48,427 nucleotides of DNA from a virus. The translations under genes were made by a program, and so were the position numbers. The notes under the pieces are model-generated. The model was not told the origin of the DNA, searched no databases, and worked only from the letters and a program-made list of their open reading frames with translations. This document shows, piece by piece, positions 1-6,766 of this stretch (position 1 is its first letter; every line of letters begins with the position of its first letter). The stretch covers positions 1 through 48,427 of IMG/VR virus record IMGVR_UViG_3300046714_000246; one strand, given 5' to 3'.

Positions 1-267
1 CTCATTGAAAGTCAGTCGCGGCGCGGGCTGCTGCCGGAACAGCGATCTCAGCTTGGCGCGGGCGGCTTCAACGTCTCGCTTGCGATTTGCATGATGGAAG
101 GCATCGATCGCCGCCTCCACCTCGGCGTCGGTGGCGACAGCAGCCTCGCGCGCAGCGATCAACTCGTCGATGACGAGCCGCGCTTCGTTGAAGTCCATCA
201 CCATGCCTTCAAGGCCCTGGTGGTAAATGTCGCGCAGTTCGCGCAGTCGGTCAGGGGAAAGAGTCAC
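1..267 (-). CDS. Hypothetical protein, 3' part missing (cut by window edge)
   Basis: An open minus-strand frame of 89 codons runs off the left edge without a stop. It starts with GTG at 267 and shares GTGA with the stop of the SNF2 helicase, so it is translationally coupled to it. The product begins MTLSPDRLRELRDIYHQG and is mostly charged helix rich in Ala, Arg and Glu, with no cysteine pairs, membrane segment or catalytic motif. I do not recognise the family. A good Shine-Dalgarno-like AGGAGGTG (minus strand) precedes the GTG by a few bases, supporting this start. As the second gene of the leftward operon it may be an accessory of the helicase, but that is only positional inference. Confidence 0.7.
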   Translation of the reverse strand, partial: MTLSPDRLRELRDIYHQGLEGMVMDFNEARLVIDELIAAREAAVATDAEVEAAIDAFHHANRKRDVEAARAKLRSLFRQQPAPRLTFNE

Positions 268-1571
268 TGCAGCACCTCCTTGATCATCTGAGACTTCCTC
301 GCCAGGATCTCGACGAGACGTTCGTCGATCGATCTGGCAAGCGAGAGAAAACGAACGAGCACCGGCTTGGTCTGCCCGATGCGGTGACAACGGTCCGCGG
401 CCTGCGCGTTCTCGCCGGGGATGAACGACTGCTCGATGAACACGACATCCTGCGCCGCGGTCAGCGTGACACCTTGCCCACCGGCCTGCAGCTGACAGAC
501 CAGGACGCGCGTCTGCGGATCGTTCTGGAACAGGTCGACGTAGAGTTGTCGATCGCGCGACGCAGTGGCACCGGTGATCGCTTGCGCGCCATAGATCGGG
601 AACAAGCGAGCGCGGACTTCCTCGATCACATCGCGATGGTGCGCGAAGACCACGACCTTGTGCATGCCACTGTCGAGGTCGTTCTCCAACATCTCGCACG
701 CAGGCTCGATCTTCGCGCGCCCGCAGGCGTGACGCCACTCACTGAAGCTCGCTTCGTTGCGCACTGCCTCGAGCACAACGTCGTCGATGACATGCGGATT
801 CATCGCTTGCCGCATCCCGGCCGTGTCCGGTGTCGCGTCCGCAGTCAACGTGATCGTCGACCAGCGCATCGCCGGCAGGCTCAGTGCTTCGCTCTTCAGG
901 CGACGCAGCGCGAAGCCTTTCACGCGCTCACGTAGTTCGGGCAGCATGAGCTTGTTCAAGCCAGTGACCACGACCTTGCTCCTCGTGCCGTAGCGCTTCA
1001 CCTGAATCTCGCAGAAACGGTCGCGGAACTGGACCGAGTTCATCAGCTTGCCGTCGAGGCGCAGACGCTCCGGGTCGAGGCCCGCGAACATCGTCCACAG
1101 CTCGCTCGGATTGTTGGGCACCGGCGTCCCGGTGAGGACCCACGTGCGCGGCGTGCGACGGCACAAAGCGTCACCGAGGTAGAACACGCGCGATCGGATC
1201 GCGGACGCGTTGCGCATCGCGTGCGCTTCGTCGAGCACGATCAGGTCGAAGCCACGGAGCTGCTTCACGATCAGAGGCTTCAGCAGCATGCCGTGCGACA
1301 TGATCGTGTAGTGGACTGGCGCCACGGTGGCGGTGCCGTGCTGGATCACCTGCGTGCGCAGGGCGGGCCGGCCGTCCCAACGCTCGATCTCACGCTGCCA
1401 GTTGTGGAGCACGCTCGTGGGGCACACCACCAGCACCCTCTTGAGTTTCAGCCTCGACGCGGCAACGATCACCGAGATGGTCTTGCCGAGCCCTTGTTCA
1501 TCGAAGAGCCCACAGCGGTTGTGGTCGATGAGCCATTGCACCGCTGCTTCCTGGTGGGGGTAGAGTTGCAT
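264..1571 (-). CDS. SNF2-family DEAD/DEAH helicase-like ATPase
   Basis: A 435-residue superfamily 2 ATPase of the SNF2/RapA type, which remodels or translocates on duplex DNA using ATP. Motif I is DEQGLGKT (lysine near residue 30), motif II is DEAH (114-117), motif III is LTGTPVPN (about 146-153), and the C-terminal lobe carries AGGQGVTLT and the SNF2-typical QAADRCHRIGQTKPV (about 390-404). Both RecA-like lobes are complete and there is no extra N- or C-terminal domain, so this is a minimal phage version. The frame is open up to a GTG at 1595, but I prefer the ATG at 1571 (MQLYPHQEAA): the first lobe begins there and a TAGTCT hexamer sits 7 nt upstream, consistent with a leaderless start. 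It is divergent from the primase-helicase and probably acts in replication, recombination or fork restart. Confidence 0.9.
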   Translation of the reverse strand: MQLYPHQEAAVQWLIDHNRCGLFDEQGLGKTISVIVAASRLKLKRVLVVCPTSVLHNWQREIERWDGRPALRTQVIQHGTATVAPVHYTIMSHGMLLKPLIVKQLRGFDLIVLDEAHAMRNASAIRSRVFYLGDALCRRTPRTWVLTGTPVPNNPSELWTMFAGLDPERLRLDGKLMNSVQFRDRFCEIQVKRYGTRSKVVVTGLNKLMLPELRERVKGFALRRLKSEALSLPAMRWSTITLTADATPDTAGMRQAMNPHVIDDVVLEAVRNEASFSEWRHACGRAKIEPACEMLENDLDSGMHKVVVFAHHRDVIEEVRARLFPIYGAQAITGATASRDRQLYVDLFQNDPQTRVLVCQLQAGGQGVTLTAAQDVVFIEQSFIPGENAQAADRCHRIGQTKPVLVRFLSLARSIDERLVEILARKSQMIKEVLQ

Positions 1572-1578
1572 GCCCGGA

Positions 1579-1606
1579 AGACTACCTGTTGACACCCTAG
1601 CGTCAA
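1579..1606 (-). promoter_or_regulatory. Candidate promoter for the SNF2 helicase
   Basis: Reading leftward, TTGACG (1606-1601), a 16-nt spacer and TAGTCT (1584-1579) lie 7 nt before the ATG at 1571. A transcript from this site would have almost no 5' leader. The -35 half-site is one arm of an inverted repeat GTTGAC-N8-GTCAAC (1588-1607) whose other arm is the -35 of the rightward promoter. Confidence 0.5.
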
Positions 1607-1616
1607 CCTCTACCTT
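1589..1616 (+). promoter_or_regulatory. Candidate promoter for the primase-helicase gene
   Basis: TTGACA (1589-1594), a 16-nt spacer and TACCTT (1611-1616) point rightward to the gene at 1689. The -35 lies within TGTTGACACCC (1587-1597), an 11-mer also found as tandem copies at two minus-strand promoters (45457-45478 and 46699-46720). It interlocks with the leftward promoter, so the two should compete or be co-regulated. Confidence 0.45.
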
Positions 1617-1631
1617 GCCTCAGATGAAAAA

Positions 1632-1669
1632 GCGGCGCGTCCGACCAGTTAGAGAGCCGAACGCGCCGC
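1632..1669 (+). promoter_or_regulatory. Leader hairpin upstream of primase-helicase start
   Basis: A perfect 9-bp inverted repeat, GCGGCGCGT (1632-1640) and ACGCGCCGC (1661-1669), with a 20-nt loop, ends 2 nt before the Shine-Dalgarno AGGAGG (1672-1677). In the mRNA it would form a GC-rich hairpin abutting the ribosome site. It could stabilise the leader or modulate translation. No U-run follows, so it is not a terminator. Confidence 0.45.
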
Positions 1670-1688
1670 CCAGGAGGAGACCAACCAC

Positions 1689-3839
1689 ATGCAACCCTAC
1701 CTACCCTCGTTTCTCGTTTCAAGGCGCCTCTTCTGCCTCTGGAATCTGCAGCCAACGGCCGGCGGACGCCCCACCAAGGCCCCTGACCAGTCGACGCTGA
1801 GGCCCGGCCGCAGCTGGGATCAGGTCAAGGACACGCCGCGCACTCACGCCACAGGACAAGGGCTGATCTTCACCGGTGGCATCGAGACGCAGTTCAGCGA
1901 TGGTTCACCGGCGCAGCTGATCGGCATCGATCTGGACAGCTGCCGCGATCCTGAGACCGGCAAGACCGCGCCTTGGGCCCTCGAGATTCTCGACAAGCTC
2001 GGGCGCCCGCTGACCGAGGTCTCGCCATCGGGTGGCGGGCTGCACATCTACGGACTCGTGCGCCCCGAGCAGCTCGAGGGCCTGAAAGCGAAAGCCGGCG
2101 TGCCGCACCCTGGCCTCGTCGCCGGCAAGCAGCCCGAGCTACAACTGTTCACCGCGCACGGCTACATGACGTTGACGCTCGACTGGCTAGCCGATTGTTC
2201 GCAGCAGATCACCGCGCTCGATCTGAGCTGGCTGATCGAGGAGTTCGATCTGCGCGGCGTCTACGACAAGAAAGAGGCGAAGCTGCCCGAGGGCGAAGGC
2301 GAGCCGCCTTCGATGGAAGAGATCAAGGCCGCGATCGTGCACCACAAGCACGGCCCCGAGCTGCTGATCGCTGACTGGGAAGCGGTGATGCCGAACAAGT
2401 CGGCGAGCGAAGCGTTCCACATGCTCGAGCACCTCGTGCTCGAGGCTGCGCGCGGGCACGGCGACGCGGCCGTCGAGTTCCTGCTGAACGAGACTGCGTG
2501 GGGCAGAGGCGAAGTCGACAACAGCAGGGACCCCGGCAAATACATGCGTGAGGACTGGGTCGAGCGTGACGTGGCACGCGCGGCCGGCAAGAACGGGCAC
2601 GCCAGTGCGGTCAGCTTGTTCCCGATCGGCTCTCCCGTTGGTCTGCCAGGGCACCCAGCACCAGAACCAGCACTGCCGGCGAAGCCACTCGTCGATAGCT
2701 CGGTCGACGCGGTGCTCAGCGAGTGGGAGAACGAGGGTGAGCTGGTGCACTTGCCCACGGGCATACCATCACTCGATGCGCTCACCGGTGGGGGTTTCGT
2801 GCTCGGCTCGCGCGTCTACACGGTCGGTGCCCCTGACGCCGGCAAGACAGGCCTGAACCTGCAGATCATCGACCACTACGTGGGGCAAGGCATCTGCTGC
2901 GGCATCCTCGGTGTTGACGAAGAGCGAGGTGACCTGTTGATGCGATTCGCGCAGCGGCGTGACATCACGCGTGTCGACTGCGAGCTGCGCACCAAGGCGA
3001 CACTGCAGCGTGTTCGCAAAGCGCTCGAGCAGTTGCCGCTGTTGCTGTTCGATCCAGAGACCTCGATCGAAGAGGCTGCGCACCGCCTGCACGAGTTCGC
3101 GAAGAAACGCTGCCCGGCGCCTTCAGGGTGGGACCCTCGCATACCGTGGCGTCCGCCGTGCGTGCTGATGGTTGACACCGTGCAGACAGCGCGCAGTGGT
3201 GGTGAGAATCCAGACGAGTCCCTCTATCGCATCGTGACCCACCGCGTGCGTGCGATTCGCACCGGGTCGACGCGCTACCGGATGCTGATGCTGATCACGA
3301 GCGAGATGTCGCGCGCAGCCTACAAGCACAAACGCGTCGAGGATCAGGTCGCGGATCTCGCGAGCGCGAAGGAGAGTGGCGCCATCGAGTTCTCGGCTCG
3401 TGTGCTGCTCGCGTTGCGCAGCGTGCCTGGGACGCACGACAAGGTCGAGCTGCGCGTGGCGAAGAACAAGCACGGGCCCTCGCACCGCGGTGACCAGGAC
3501 GGCATCTTTCTGCAGCTGGACCGTGACAAGCAGACCTTCGTCGAGGATGCTGCCTTCAAGCCGCTCGATCTCGAGGACGTGAAGAGCGGTGAGGCCTTGG
3601 ACATGGAACGGATCTCAGACATCACCTCCCTTTGCCGCGTGCTGCTGATGCAGGGCGCGATGGGGGTCCGTGAAGCGATGGAAGCGACGGGGATCAATGC
3701 GCGTCGTTTGGCCAAGGCGCGCACGTGGCTGGTGGGGGTGGGAGCGTTGATCGAGATGCCTGCCCCGAGGAGCGGATTCACGCTCACGTTGCGCCTCGAA
3801 AAGCTGCCGCAAGAGATCAAGGACAGGGTGATGCTGTGA
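1689..3839 (+). CDS. Primase-helicase fusion (prim-pol-like domain plus RecA-like ATPase)
   Basis: A 716-residue replication protein with two recognisable parts. The N-terminal part resembles bifunctional primase-polymerase (prim-pol) domains: IGIDLDSC with D81 and D83, and SPSGGGLHIYG with H119, the usual acidic pair and S-G-G-x-H motif. The C-terminal part is a RecA/DnaB-like ATPase: LPTGIPSLDALTGGG leads to Walker A GAPDAGKT (380-387), and Walker B is VLMVDT (D496). The last ~70 residues resemble a winged-helix segment. The architecture parallels T7 gp4 in joining primer synthesis and unwinding, but the primase half is prim-pol-like, not TOPRIM. The ATG at 1689 has AGGAGG 11 nt upstream. 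Its stop codon touches the first copy of the repeat array, which places the origin candidate right behind the initiator-type gene. Confidence 0.88.
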   Translation: MQPYLPSFLVSRRLFCLWNLQPTAGGRPTKAPDQSTLRPGRSWDQVKDTPRTHATGQGLIFTGGIETQFSDGSPAQLIGIDLDSCRDPETGKTAPWALEILDKLGRPLTEVSPSGGGLHIYGLVRPEQLEGLKAKAGVPHPGLVAGKQPELQLFTAHGYMTLTLDWLADCSQQITALDLSWLIEEFDLRGVYDKKEAKLPEGEGEPPSMEEIKAAIVHHKHGPELLIADWEAVMPNKSASEAFHMLEHLVLEAARGHGDAAVEFLLNETAWGRGEVDNSRDPGKYMREDWVERDVARAAGKNGHASAVSLFPIGSPVGLPGHPAPEPALPAKPLVDSSVDAVLSEWENEGELVHLPTGIPSLDALTGGGFVLGSRVYTVGAPDAGKTGLNLQIIDHYVGQGICCGILGVDEERGDLLMRFAQRRDITRVDCELRTKATLQRVRKALEQLPLLLFDPETSIEEAAHRLHEFAKKRCPAPSGWDPRIPWRPPCVLMVDTVQTARSGGENPDESLYRIVTHRVRAIRTGSTRYRMLMLITSEMSRAAYKHKRVEDQVADLASAKESGAIEFSARVLLALRSVPGTHDKVELRVAKNKHGPSHRGDQDGIFLQLDRDKQTFVEDAAFKPLDLEDVKSGEALDMERISDITSLCRVLLMQGAMGVREAMEATGINARRLAKARTWLVGVGALIEMPAPRSGFTLTLRLEKLPQEIKDRVML

Positions 3840-4091
3840 CTGTTGCACGACTGTTGTCAACAGTGCCACAACAGTGCACAACAGTGACTGTTGTGGTGTC
3901 CACTGTTGTGACGAGGATCACAACAGTCGTAATGCGGTCGAGCGTGCAAAACAGGCGTTGTAGATACTAGACTTATGACTGTTCCGACTGTTGTGGGACT
4001 GTTGACAACAGTCGGGACATGACTGTTGTGTTGCTACTATAGTAGCAACACTCAGTCAGCAACACTCAACACTCGAATGAGTCACAACAGT
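3839..4091. repeat. Array of 13 ACTGTTG/CAACAGT sites: candidate replication origin or regulator-binding region
   Basis: The gene-free gap between the primase-helicase and the resolvase-like gene holds seven ACTGTTG copies on the plus strand (3839, 3850, 3887, 3902, 3987, 3998, 4022) and six CAACAGT copies (3858, 3869, 3879, 3921, 4006, 4085). A degenerate ACTGTTC lies at 3978. Two pairs form perfect 15-nt dyads, ACTGTTGTCAACAGT (3850-3864) and ACTGTTGACAACAGT (3998-4012). The extended consensus is about SACTGTTGTG. No credible coding frame crosses it. Iteron-like density beside a primase-helicase fits a replication origin; binding by a phage regulator is the main alternative. Confidence 0.75.
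4028..4051. repeat. Perfect 24-nt palindrome inside the array
   Basis: GTGTTGCTACTA is followed directly by its reverse complement, giving a perfect dyad without a loop, centred on 4039/4040. Its centre contains TATAGT. It is AT-richer than its surroundings and could be a dimer operator, a cruciform or the melting site of an origin. A TTGACA lies at 4002-4007 but the spacing (30 nt) is too long for a normal promoter with TATAGT. Confidence 0.55.
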
Positions 4092-4102
4092 CGAAGGCGA
4101 CC

Positions 4103-4888
4103 ATGAAAAGAAAGAACTCCAGAACCAAGGGCGCGGTGGGGGAGCGAGAGTTGAGCGAACTGTTTCGGCGCTTCGGTTACACGACTGCGCGCCGCGGACA
4201 GCAGCGCAGCGGTGTAGATCAGGCCGACGTGATCGGTGGCCCCGAGGGCTGGCACTTCGAGTGTAAGCGAACCGAGAAGCTGAAACTGCGCGAGGCATTC
4301 GAGCAGGCTGAACGCGACGCGCCGGACGACGAGGAGCCGGTGGTGGCGTGGCGAAGCAATCGCCTGTCGTGGCTCGCGGTGATTCGGCTCGAGACCTTCC
4401 TCGACTTCCTGCGTAGCCACGACGATCTGCTCGCGGCCAGCGTGAAGCACAACGTCGCTGCGCTCGAGGCACAGTCGCAGGCCGCGGCCAAAAGCTACAA
4501 AGCGCGCAAGCCGCGCAAGCCGCCGAGCGTGACCGAGCCGGTGATTGATGTCGAGGAGGAGCGAACCGACCTGCGTGAGGACTTCGGGCTGCGTGAGCTG
4601 CGTGAGACACTCGCGCACGACCCTGCGGCAGTGATGGCTGCGAACCCGCCGGCAGCGCTGGCGCAAGCACCGGGGCCCGCAGACTCGGTGCACGGGCGCG
4701 TGCTCTCGCGCACGATGCTCGATGCACCTGGGCCCACGGTGATGGTGTCGCCTGATGATCTGCCGGATGTCGACTCGATACCGCGCGTGGTCGAGGGAGC
4801 TGAAGGCGTGCAAGCGTTGCGCGCGAAGTTCGCGAAGGAGAAGGCGGACGCTGACAAGTTCCTCGCGGAGGTGTTGCGTGGAACCTAG
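4103..4888 (+). CDS. PD-(D/E)XK nuclease, Holliday-junction-resolvase-like (Hjc type)
   Basis: A 261-residue protein whose first ~90 residues match the Hjc/VRR-type nuclease core: KGAVGERE with E14, then a basic stretch (TTARRGQQRSG), D42 in QADVIGG, and the E-x-K pair in FECKR (E53, K55). These are the metal-binding residues of the family, which resolves branched DNA intermediates in recombination or packaging. The rest (about 110-261) is a long Ala/Glu/Pro-rich extension with no recognised fold, unusually long compared with stand-alone resolvases. The ATG follows GAAGGCGACC, a weak Shine-Dalgarno. It sits directly after the repeat array, so its leader includes the last CAACAGT copy. It heads a chain of overlapping small genes. 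Confidence 0.75.
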   Translation: MKRKNSRTKGAVGERELSELFRRFGYTTARRGQQRSGVDQADVIGGPEGWHFECKRTEKLKLREAFEQAERDAPDDEEPVVAWRSNRLSWLAVIRLETFLDFLRSHDDLLAASVKHNVAALEAQSQAAAKSYKARKPRKPPSVTEPVIDVEEERTDLREDFGLRELRETLAHDPAAVMAANPPAALAQAPGPADSVHGRVLSRTMLDAPGPTVMVSPDDLPDVDSIPRVVEGAEGVQALRAKFAKEKADADKFLAEVLRGT

Positions 4889-5522
4889 CAAGACGATCGA
4901 GCAGCACTTCGTCGACTGGGAAGCTGACGCGTTCGGCTTCAGCTACGGCACTGGTGAGCCGCACATTCTCGCGGCGCTGAAGACGTTCCTCGCGCTGACG
5001 CCGTTCGGGCAGAGCTACCAGTTCGAGATGTTGGAGCAGGTGCTCACGCCGACGGTCGCGTGGCTGATGATCAACGCGCTGTGCAAGTGCGACATCGTCG
5101 AGTATGGCAGCTCGCCGCGCTACGGTTGGCTCACCGAGGGCGGCAAGCAGCTGCGCGCGTTCGTCGGGCAGCGCACGGTCGAGGAGCTGGTCACGTTGGT
5201 CACGAGCATCGACAACGGCAACTACGTGCACTGTGGCCGAGGAAGGAAGGAGTGCCAGTGCGGTGGCTTCGACTACGGACAGCGAATGTGCCCAAACCCA
5301 TTCTGGCGATGCTGGCGCGACAGTCTCGTGTCAACACCGCTCGAGGGCCTCGAGCGAGCGCGCGAGCCGATCGTGCGCGCGCTGCAACCGGGCGCGCCTG
5401 ACGCAGACGGGCCAACGTGGCATCGCCGCGGAGGCAAGCTCTACGCATTGCCGGCGCCCGAGCCATTGCTTCGGCCGCAAGACGTGCAGTATCCCGCCAA
5501 CCCACCGAAGGAGACGACGTGA
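4878..5522 (+). CDS. Hypothetical protein with Cys-rich patch
   Basis: A 214-residue protein starting at GTG 4878, which overlaps the resolvase gene by 11 nt; GGAGG at 4867-4871 lies at ideal distance and decides this start over upstream frames. The product begins MEPSKTIEQHFVDWEADAFG. Its middle (about residues 48-95) looks like a winged helix (EMLEQVLTPTVAWLMINAL, then YGWLTEGGKQLRAFV). A patch HCGRGRKECQCGGFDYGQRMC near residues 119-138 has four cysteines and a histidine that could bind zinc. I do not recognise the family. A DNA-binding role is plausible from the winged-helix-like part but is not shown. Confidence 0.7.
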   Translation: MEPSKTIEQHFVDWEADAFGFSYGTGEPHILAALKTFLALTPFGQSYQFEMLEQVLTPTVAWLMINALCKCDIVEYGSSPRYGWLTEGGKQLRAFVGQRTVEELVTLVTSIDNGNYVHCGRGRKECQCGGFDYGQRMCPNPFWRCWRDSLVSTPLEGLERAREPIVRALQPGAPDADGPTWHRRGGKLYALPAPEPLLRPQDVQYPANPPKETT

Positions 5523-5821
5523 GCATCCTTGTCTTGAAAGCTGGCCAGAAGTTCGACACCGACAGCGTCGCGGATCTCCACGCACTCGTGGAGACCCAGC
5601 CGCTGCCGCCCGACATCGAGGGCATACGCAGCGTGCTGCGCGAGCGTGTTGCGCAGATCAAGAGCGCGGTGGAGATGATCGAAGCTGCGTTCGATCGTGA
5701 GCAGCGCAAGTCGTGGATCGGGCACTGCCGCCGGCAACTGGAAGACGCAATCGCGGTCGACAACGCAGCGAATGCGAAGCTGCCCCCGGCTCTGCTTGCG
5801 CGGCACGAAGCCAAAACGTAA
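5519..5821 (+). CDS. Hypothetical protein
   Basis: A 100-residue protein starting at GTG 5519, overlapping the previous stop by GTGA, with GAAGGAG just upstream. It begins MSILVLKAGQKFDTDSVADL. The rest is mainly charged helix (VLRERVAQIKSAVEMIEAAF), suggesting a small helical bundle or coiled coil. No catalytic or metal-binding motif is visible. Not recognised. Confidence 0.65.
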   Translation: MSILVLKAGQKFDTDSVADLHALVETQPLPPDIEGIRSVLRERVAQIKSAVEMIEAAFDREQRKSWIGHCRRQLEDAIAVDNAANAKLPPALLARHEAKT

Positions 5822-5824
5822 CCT
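5819..5824 (+). promoter_or_regulatory. TANNNT hexamer 9 nt before an ATG (possible leaderless promoter)
   Basis: TAACCT overlaps the stop of the preceding gene and lies 9 nt before the ATG at 5834, which has no Shine-Dalgarno. It belongs to a set of similarly placed hexamers in this genome. Taken alone it is weak evidence. Confidence 0.3.
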
Positions 5825-5833
5825 GCTGCCCCC

Positions 5834-6073
5834 ATGCACATCGTTGGCAATCCGGTCGTGGGAGCTGAAGGCGCGGTCGACCTCGACAAGCCGCCGTGCG
5901 GCAGCTGTCGCTGGCGCACGATGGGCGGCCTGTGTCGCCGCTACCCGCCGATCTTCATCCCGCCGATCCCGGTCCCGCAGCCCAACGGTCAGGTGGGCAT
6001 GCAGCAAGCGACGTGGGCGTTTCCTCCAGCTGTGGTGCGATGCGGGGAGTGGACCCAGCCAAACAGCGAGTGA
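5834..6073 (+). CDS. Small Cys-containing (putative zinc-binding) protein
   Basis: A 79-residue protein starting MHIVGNPVVGAEGAV. Cysteines occur as PCGSCRW near residue 22, GLCRR near 34 and VRCGEW near 70, the last followed by a Trp. This CxxC-C-C spacing recurs in small phage proteins that probably fold around one zinc or Fe-S site. The centre is proline-rich (PPIFIPPIPVPQP), which may be an exposed loop. The function is unknown. It ends in a GTGA overlap with the next gene. Confidence 0.65.
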   Translation: MHIVGNPVVGAEGAVDLDKPPCGSCRWRTMGGLCRRYPPIFIPPIPVPQPNGQVGMQQATWAFPPAVVRCGEWTQPNSE

Positions 6074-6282
6074 CACGCAACGTGCGTGGCTATCGCGTCG
6101 GCGAGAGCCACGGCCGTGCAACGCAGAGCGACGCGCTCGTGCGTGAGCTGCGCTTCCTCTACGAGGCGCAGGGCGTGAGCTGCCGCGAGCTGATCGCGCT
6201 GTTCGCTGAGCGCGGTGTCGTGATACGCTACCGATGGCTGCGCAAGATCGTGGCCCACCAGATCAGGCCTCACCAATGCTGA
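6070..6282 (+). CDS. Small helix-turn-helix-like protein
   Basis: A 70-residue protein starting at GTG 6070 in a GTGA overlap. After a basic N-terminus (TRNVRGYRVG) the stretch ALVRELRFLYEAQGVSCREL and its continuation (IALFAERGVVIRYRWLRKIV) has the pattern of a resolvase/homeodomain-like helix-turn-helix: a first helix, a G-V-S-C-R-E-L turn, and a basic second helix. A role as a small DNA-binding regulator or recombination helper is plausible but is inferred only from this pattern. Confidence 0.6.
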   Translation: MTRNVRGYRVGESHGRATQSDALVRELRFLYEAQGVSCRELIALFAERGVVIRYRWLRKIVAHQIRPHQC

Positions 6283-6545
6283 ACAGCCCCGCGCCATTCT
6301 TCCGTCCGATGCACTACGGTGTTCGAGCGACTCGCGACTTCTCGGAGACGCAGGAACAGGCCGACGCCGAGTATGCGCGCTCGATGGCCGAGCAGGCACT
6401 CGCGAAGTGCAAGCCGTGCTGTGGTGCGTTCATCCGCTACGAGCGCGGCGCGTTCTGGATCAGGATCGACTGCGGCGACGGCGACGAGGTGCCGCTTGCC
6501 ATCAAGTTCTGCCCATCGTGCGGCAAGCCGCCGGAGCGCGCGTGA
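6276..6545 (+). CDS. Small zinc-ribbon-like protein
   Basis: An 89-residue protein starting at ATG 6276, overlapping the previous gene by 7 nt. Two cysteine pairs, KCKPCCG (around residue 44) and FCPSCGKPP (near the C-terminus), flank a 25-35-residue beta-like segment (FIRYERGAFWIRIDCGDGDE), the layout of a zinc ribbon. Similar ribbons are common in phage accessory genes of unknown role. The frame is open upstream to 6234, but the overlap with the previous gene favours 6276. Confidence 0.65.
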   Translation: MLNSPAPFFRPMHYGVRATRDFSETQEQADAEYARSMAEQALAKCKPCCGAFIRYERGAFWIRIDCGDGDEVPLAIKFCPSCGKPPERA

Positions 6546-6766
6546 ACGAAGAGACGACCAAGGCCTACGAGCAGCTGATGCGCTTGTGCGGTGAGCACTG
6601 CGCTGAGGCGTGGGCCACCGCGCGGCGCCTCGGCGGGCACACGCCGCCGGCCTGCGAGTTCTGCGGCTACCCTTGTTACAGCAGTGGCGCGTGGCGTCTC
6701 GAGGGGCACTACTTCTGTTGCGGGCGCTGTGTGTCCGCGTGGCGCGAGGAACAGCCTGTATGCTGA
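6542..6766 (+). CDS. Small zinc-finger-like protein
   Basis: A 74-residue protein from GTG 6542 in a GTGA overlap. Cysteine pairs CEFCGYPC and FCCGRCV, together with H57 (in LEGHYF), form a probable treble-clef or zinc-ribbon site. The N-terminal half is an acidic helix (NEETTKAYEQLMRLCGEHC). It is the third consecutive Cys-rich small gene here. Not recognised by family. Confidence 0.65.
   Translation: MNEETTKAYEQLMRLCGEHCAEAWATARRLGGHTPPACEFCGYPCYSSGAWRLEGHYFCCGRCVSAWREEQPVC

Noticed and set aside
4002-4043. Promoter TTGACA (4002) with TATAGT (4038)
   Set aside because: The spacer would be 30 nt, far outside the usual 16-18; both elements are better explained as parts of the dyads.
3839-4091. 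CRISPR array
   Set aside because: The repeats are 7 nt, in both orientations and irregularly spaced; no 20-40-nt repeat/spacer rhythm and no cas genes.
4056-5231. Minus-strand open frame of ~390 codons opposite the resolvase-like gene
   Set aside because: Arg/Ala/His-rich shadow; the plus-strand gene has catalytic motifs and a ribosome site.
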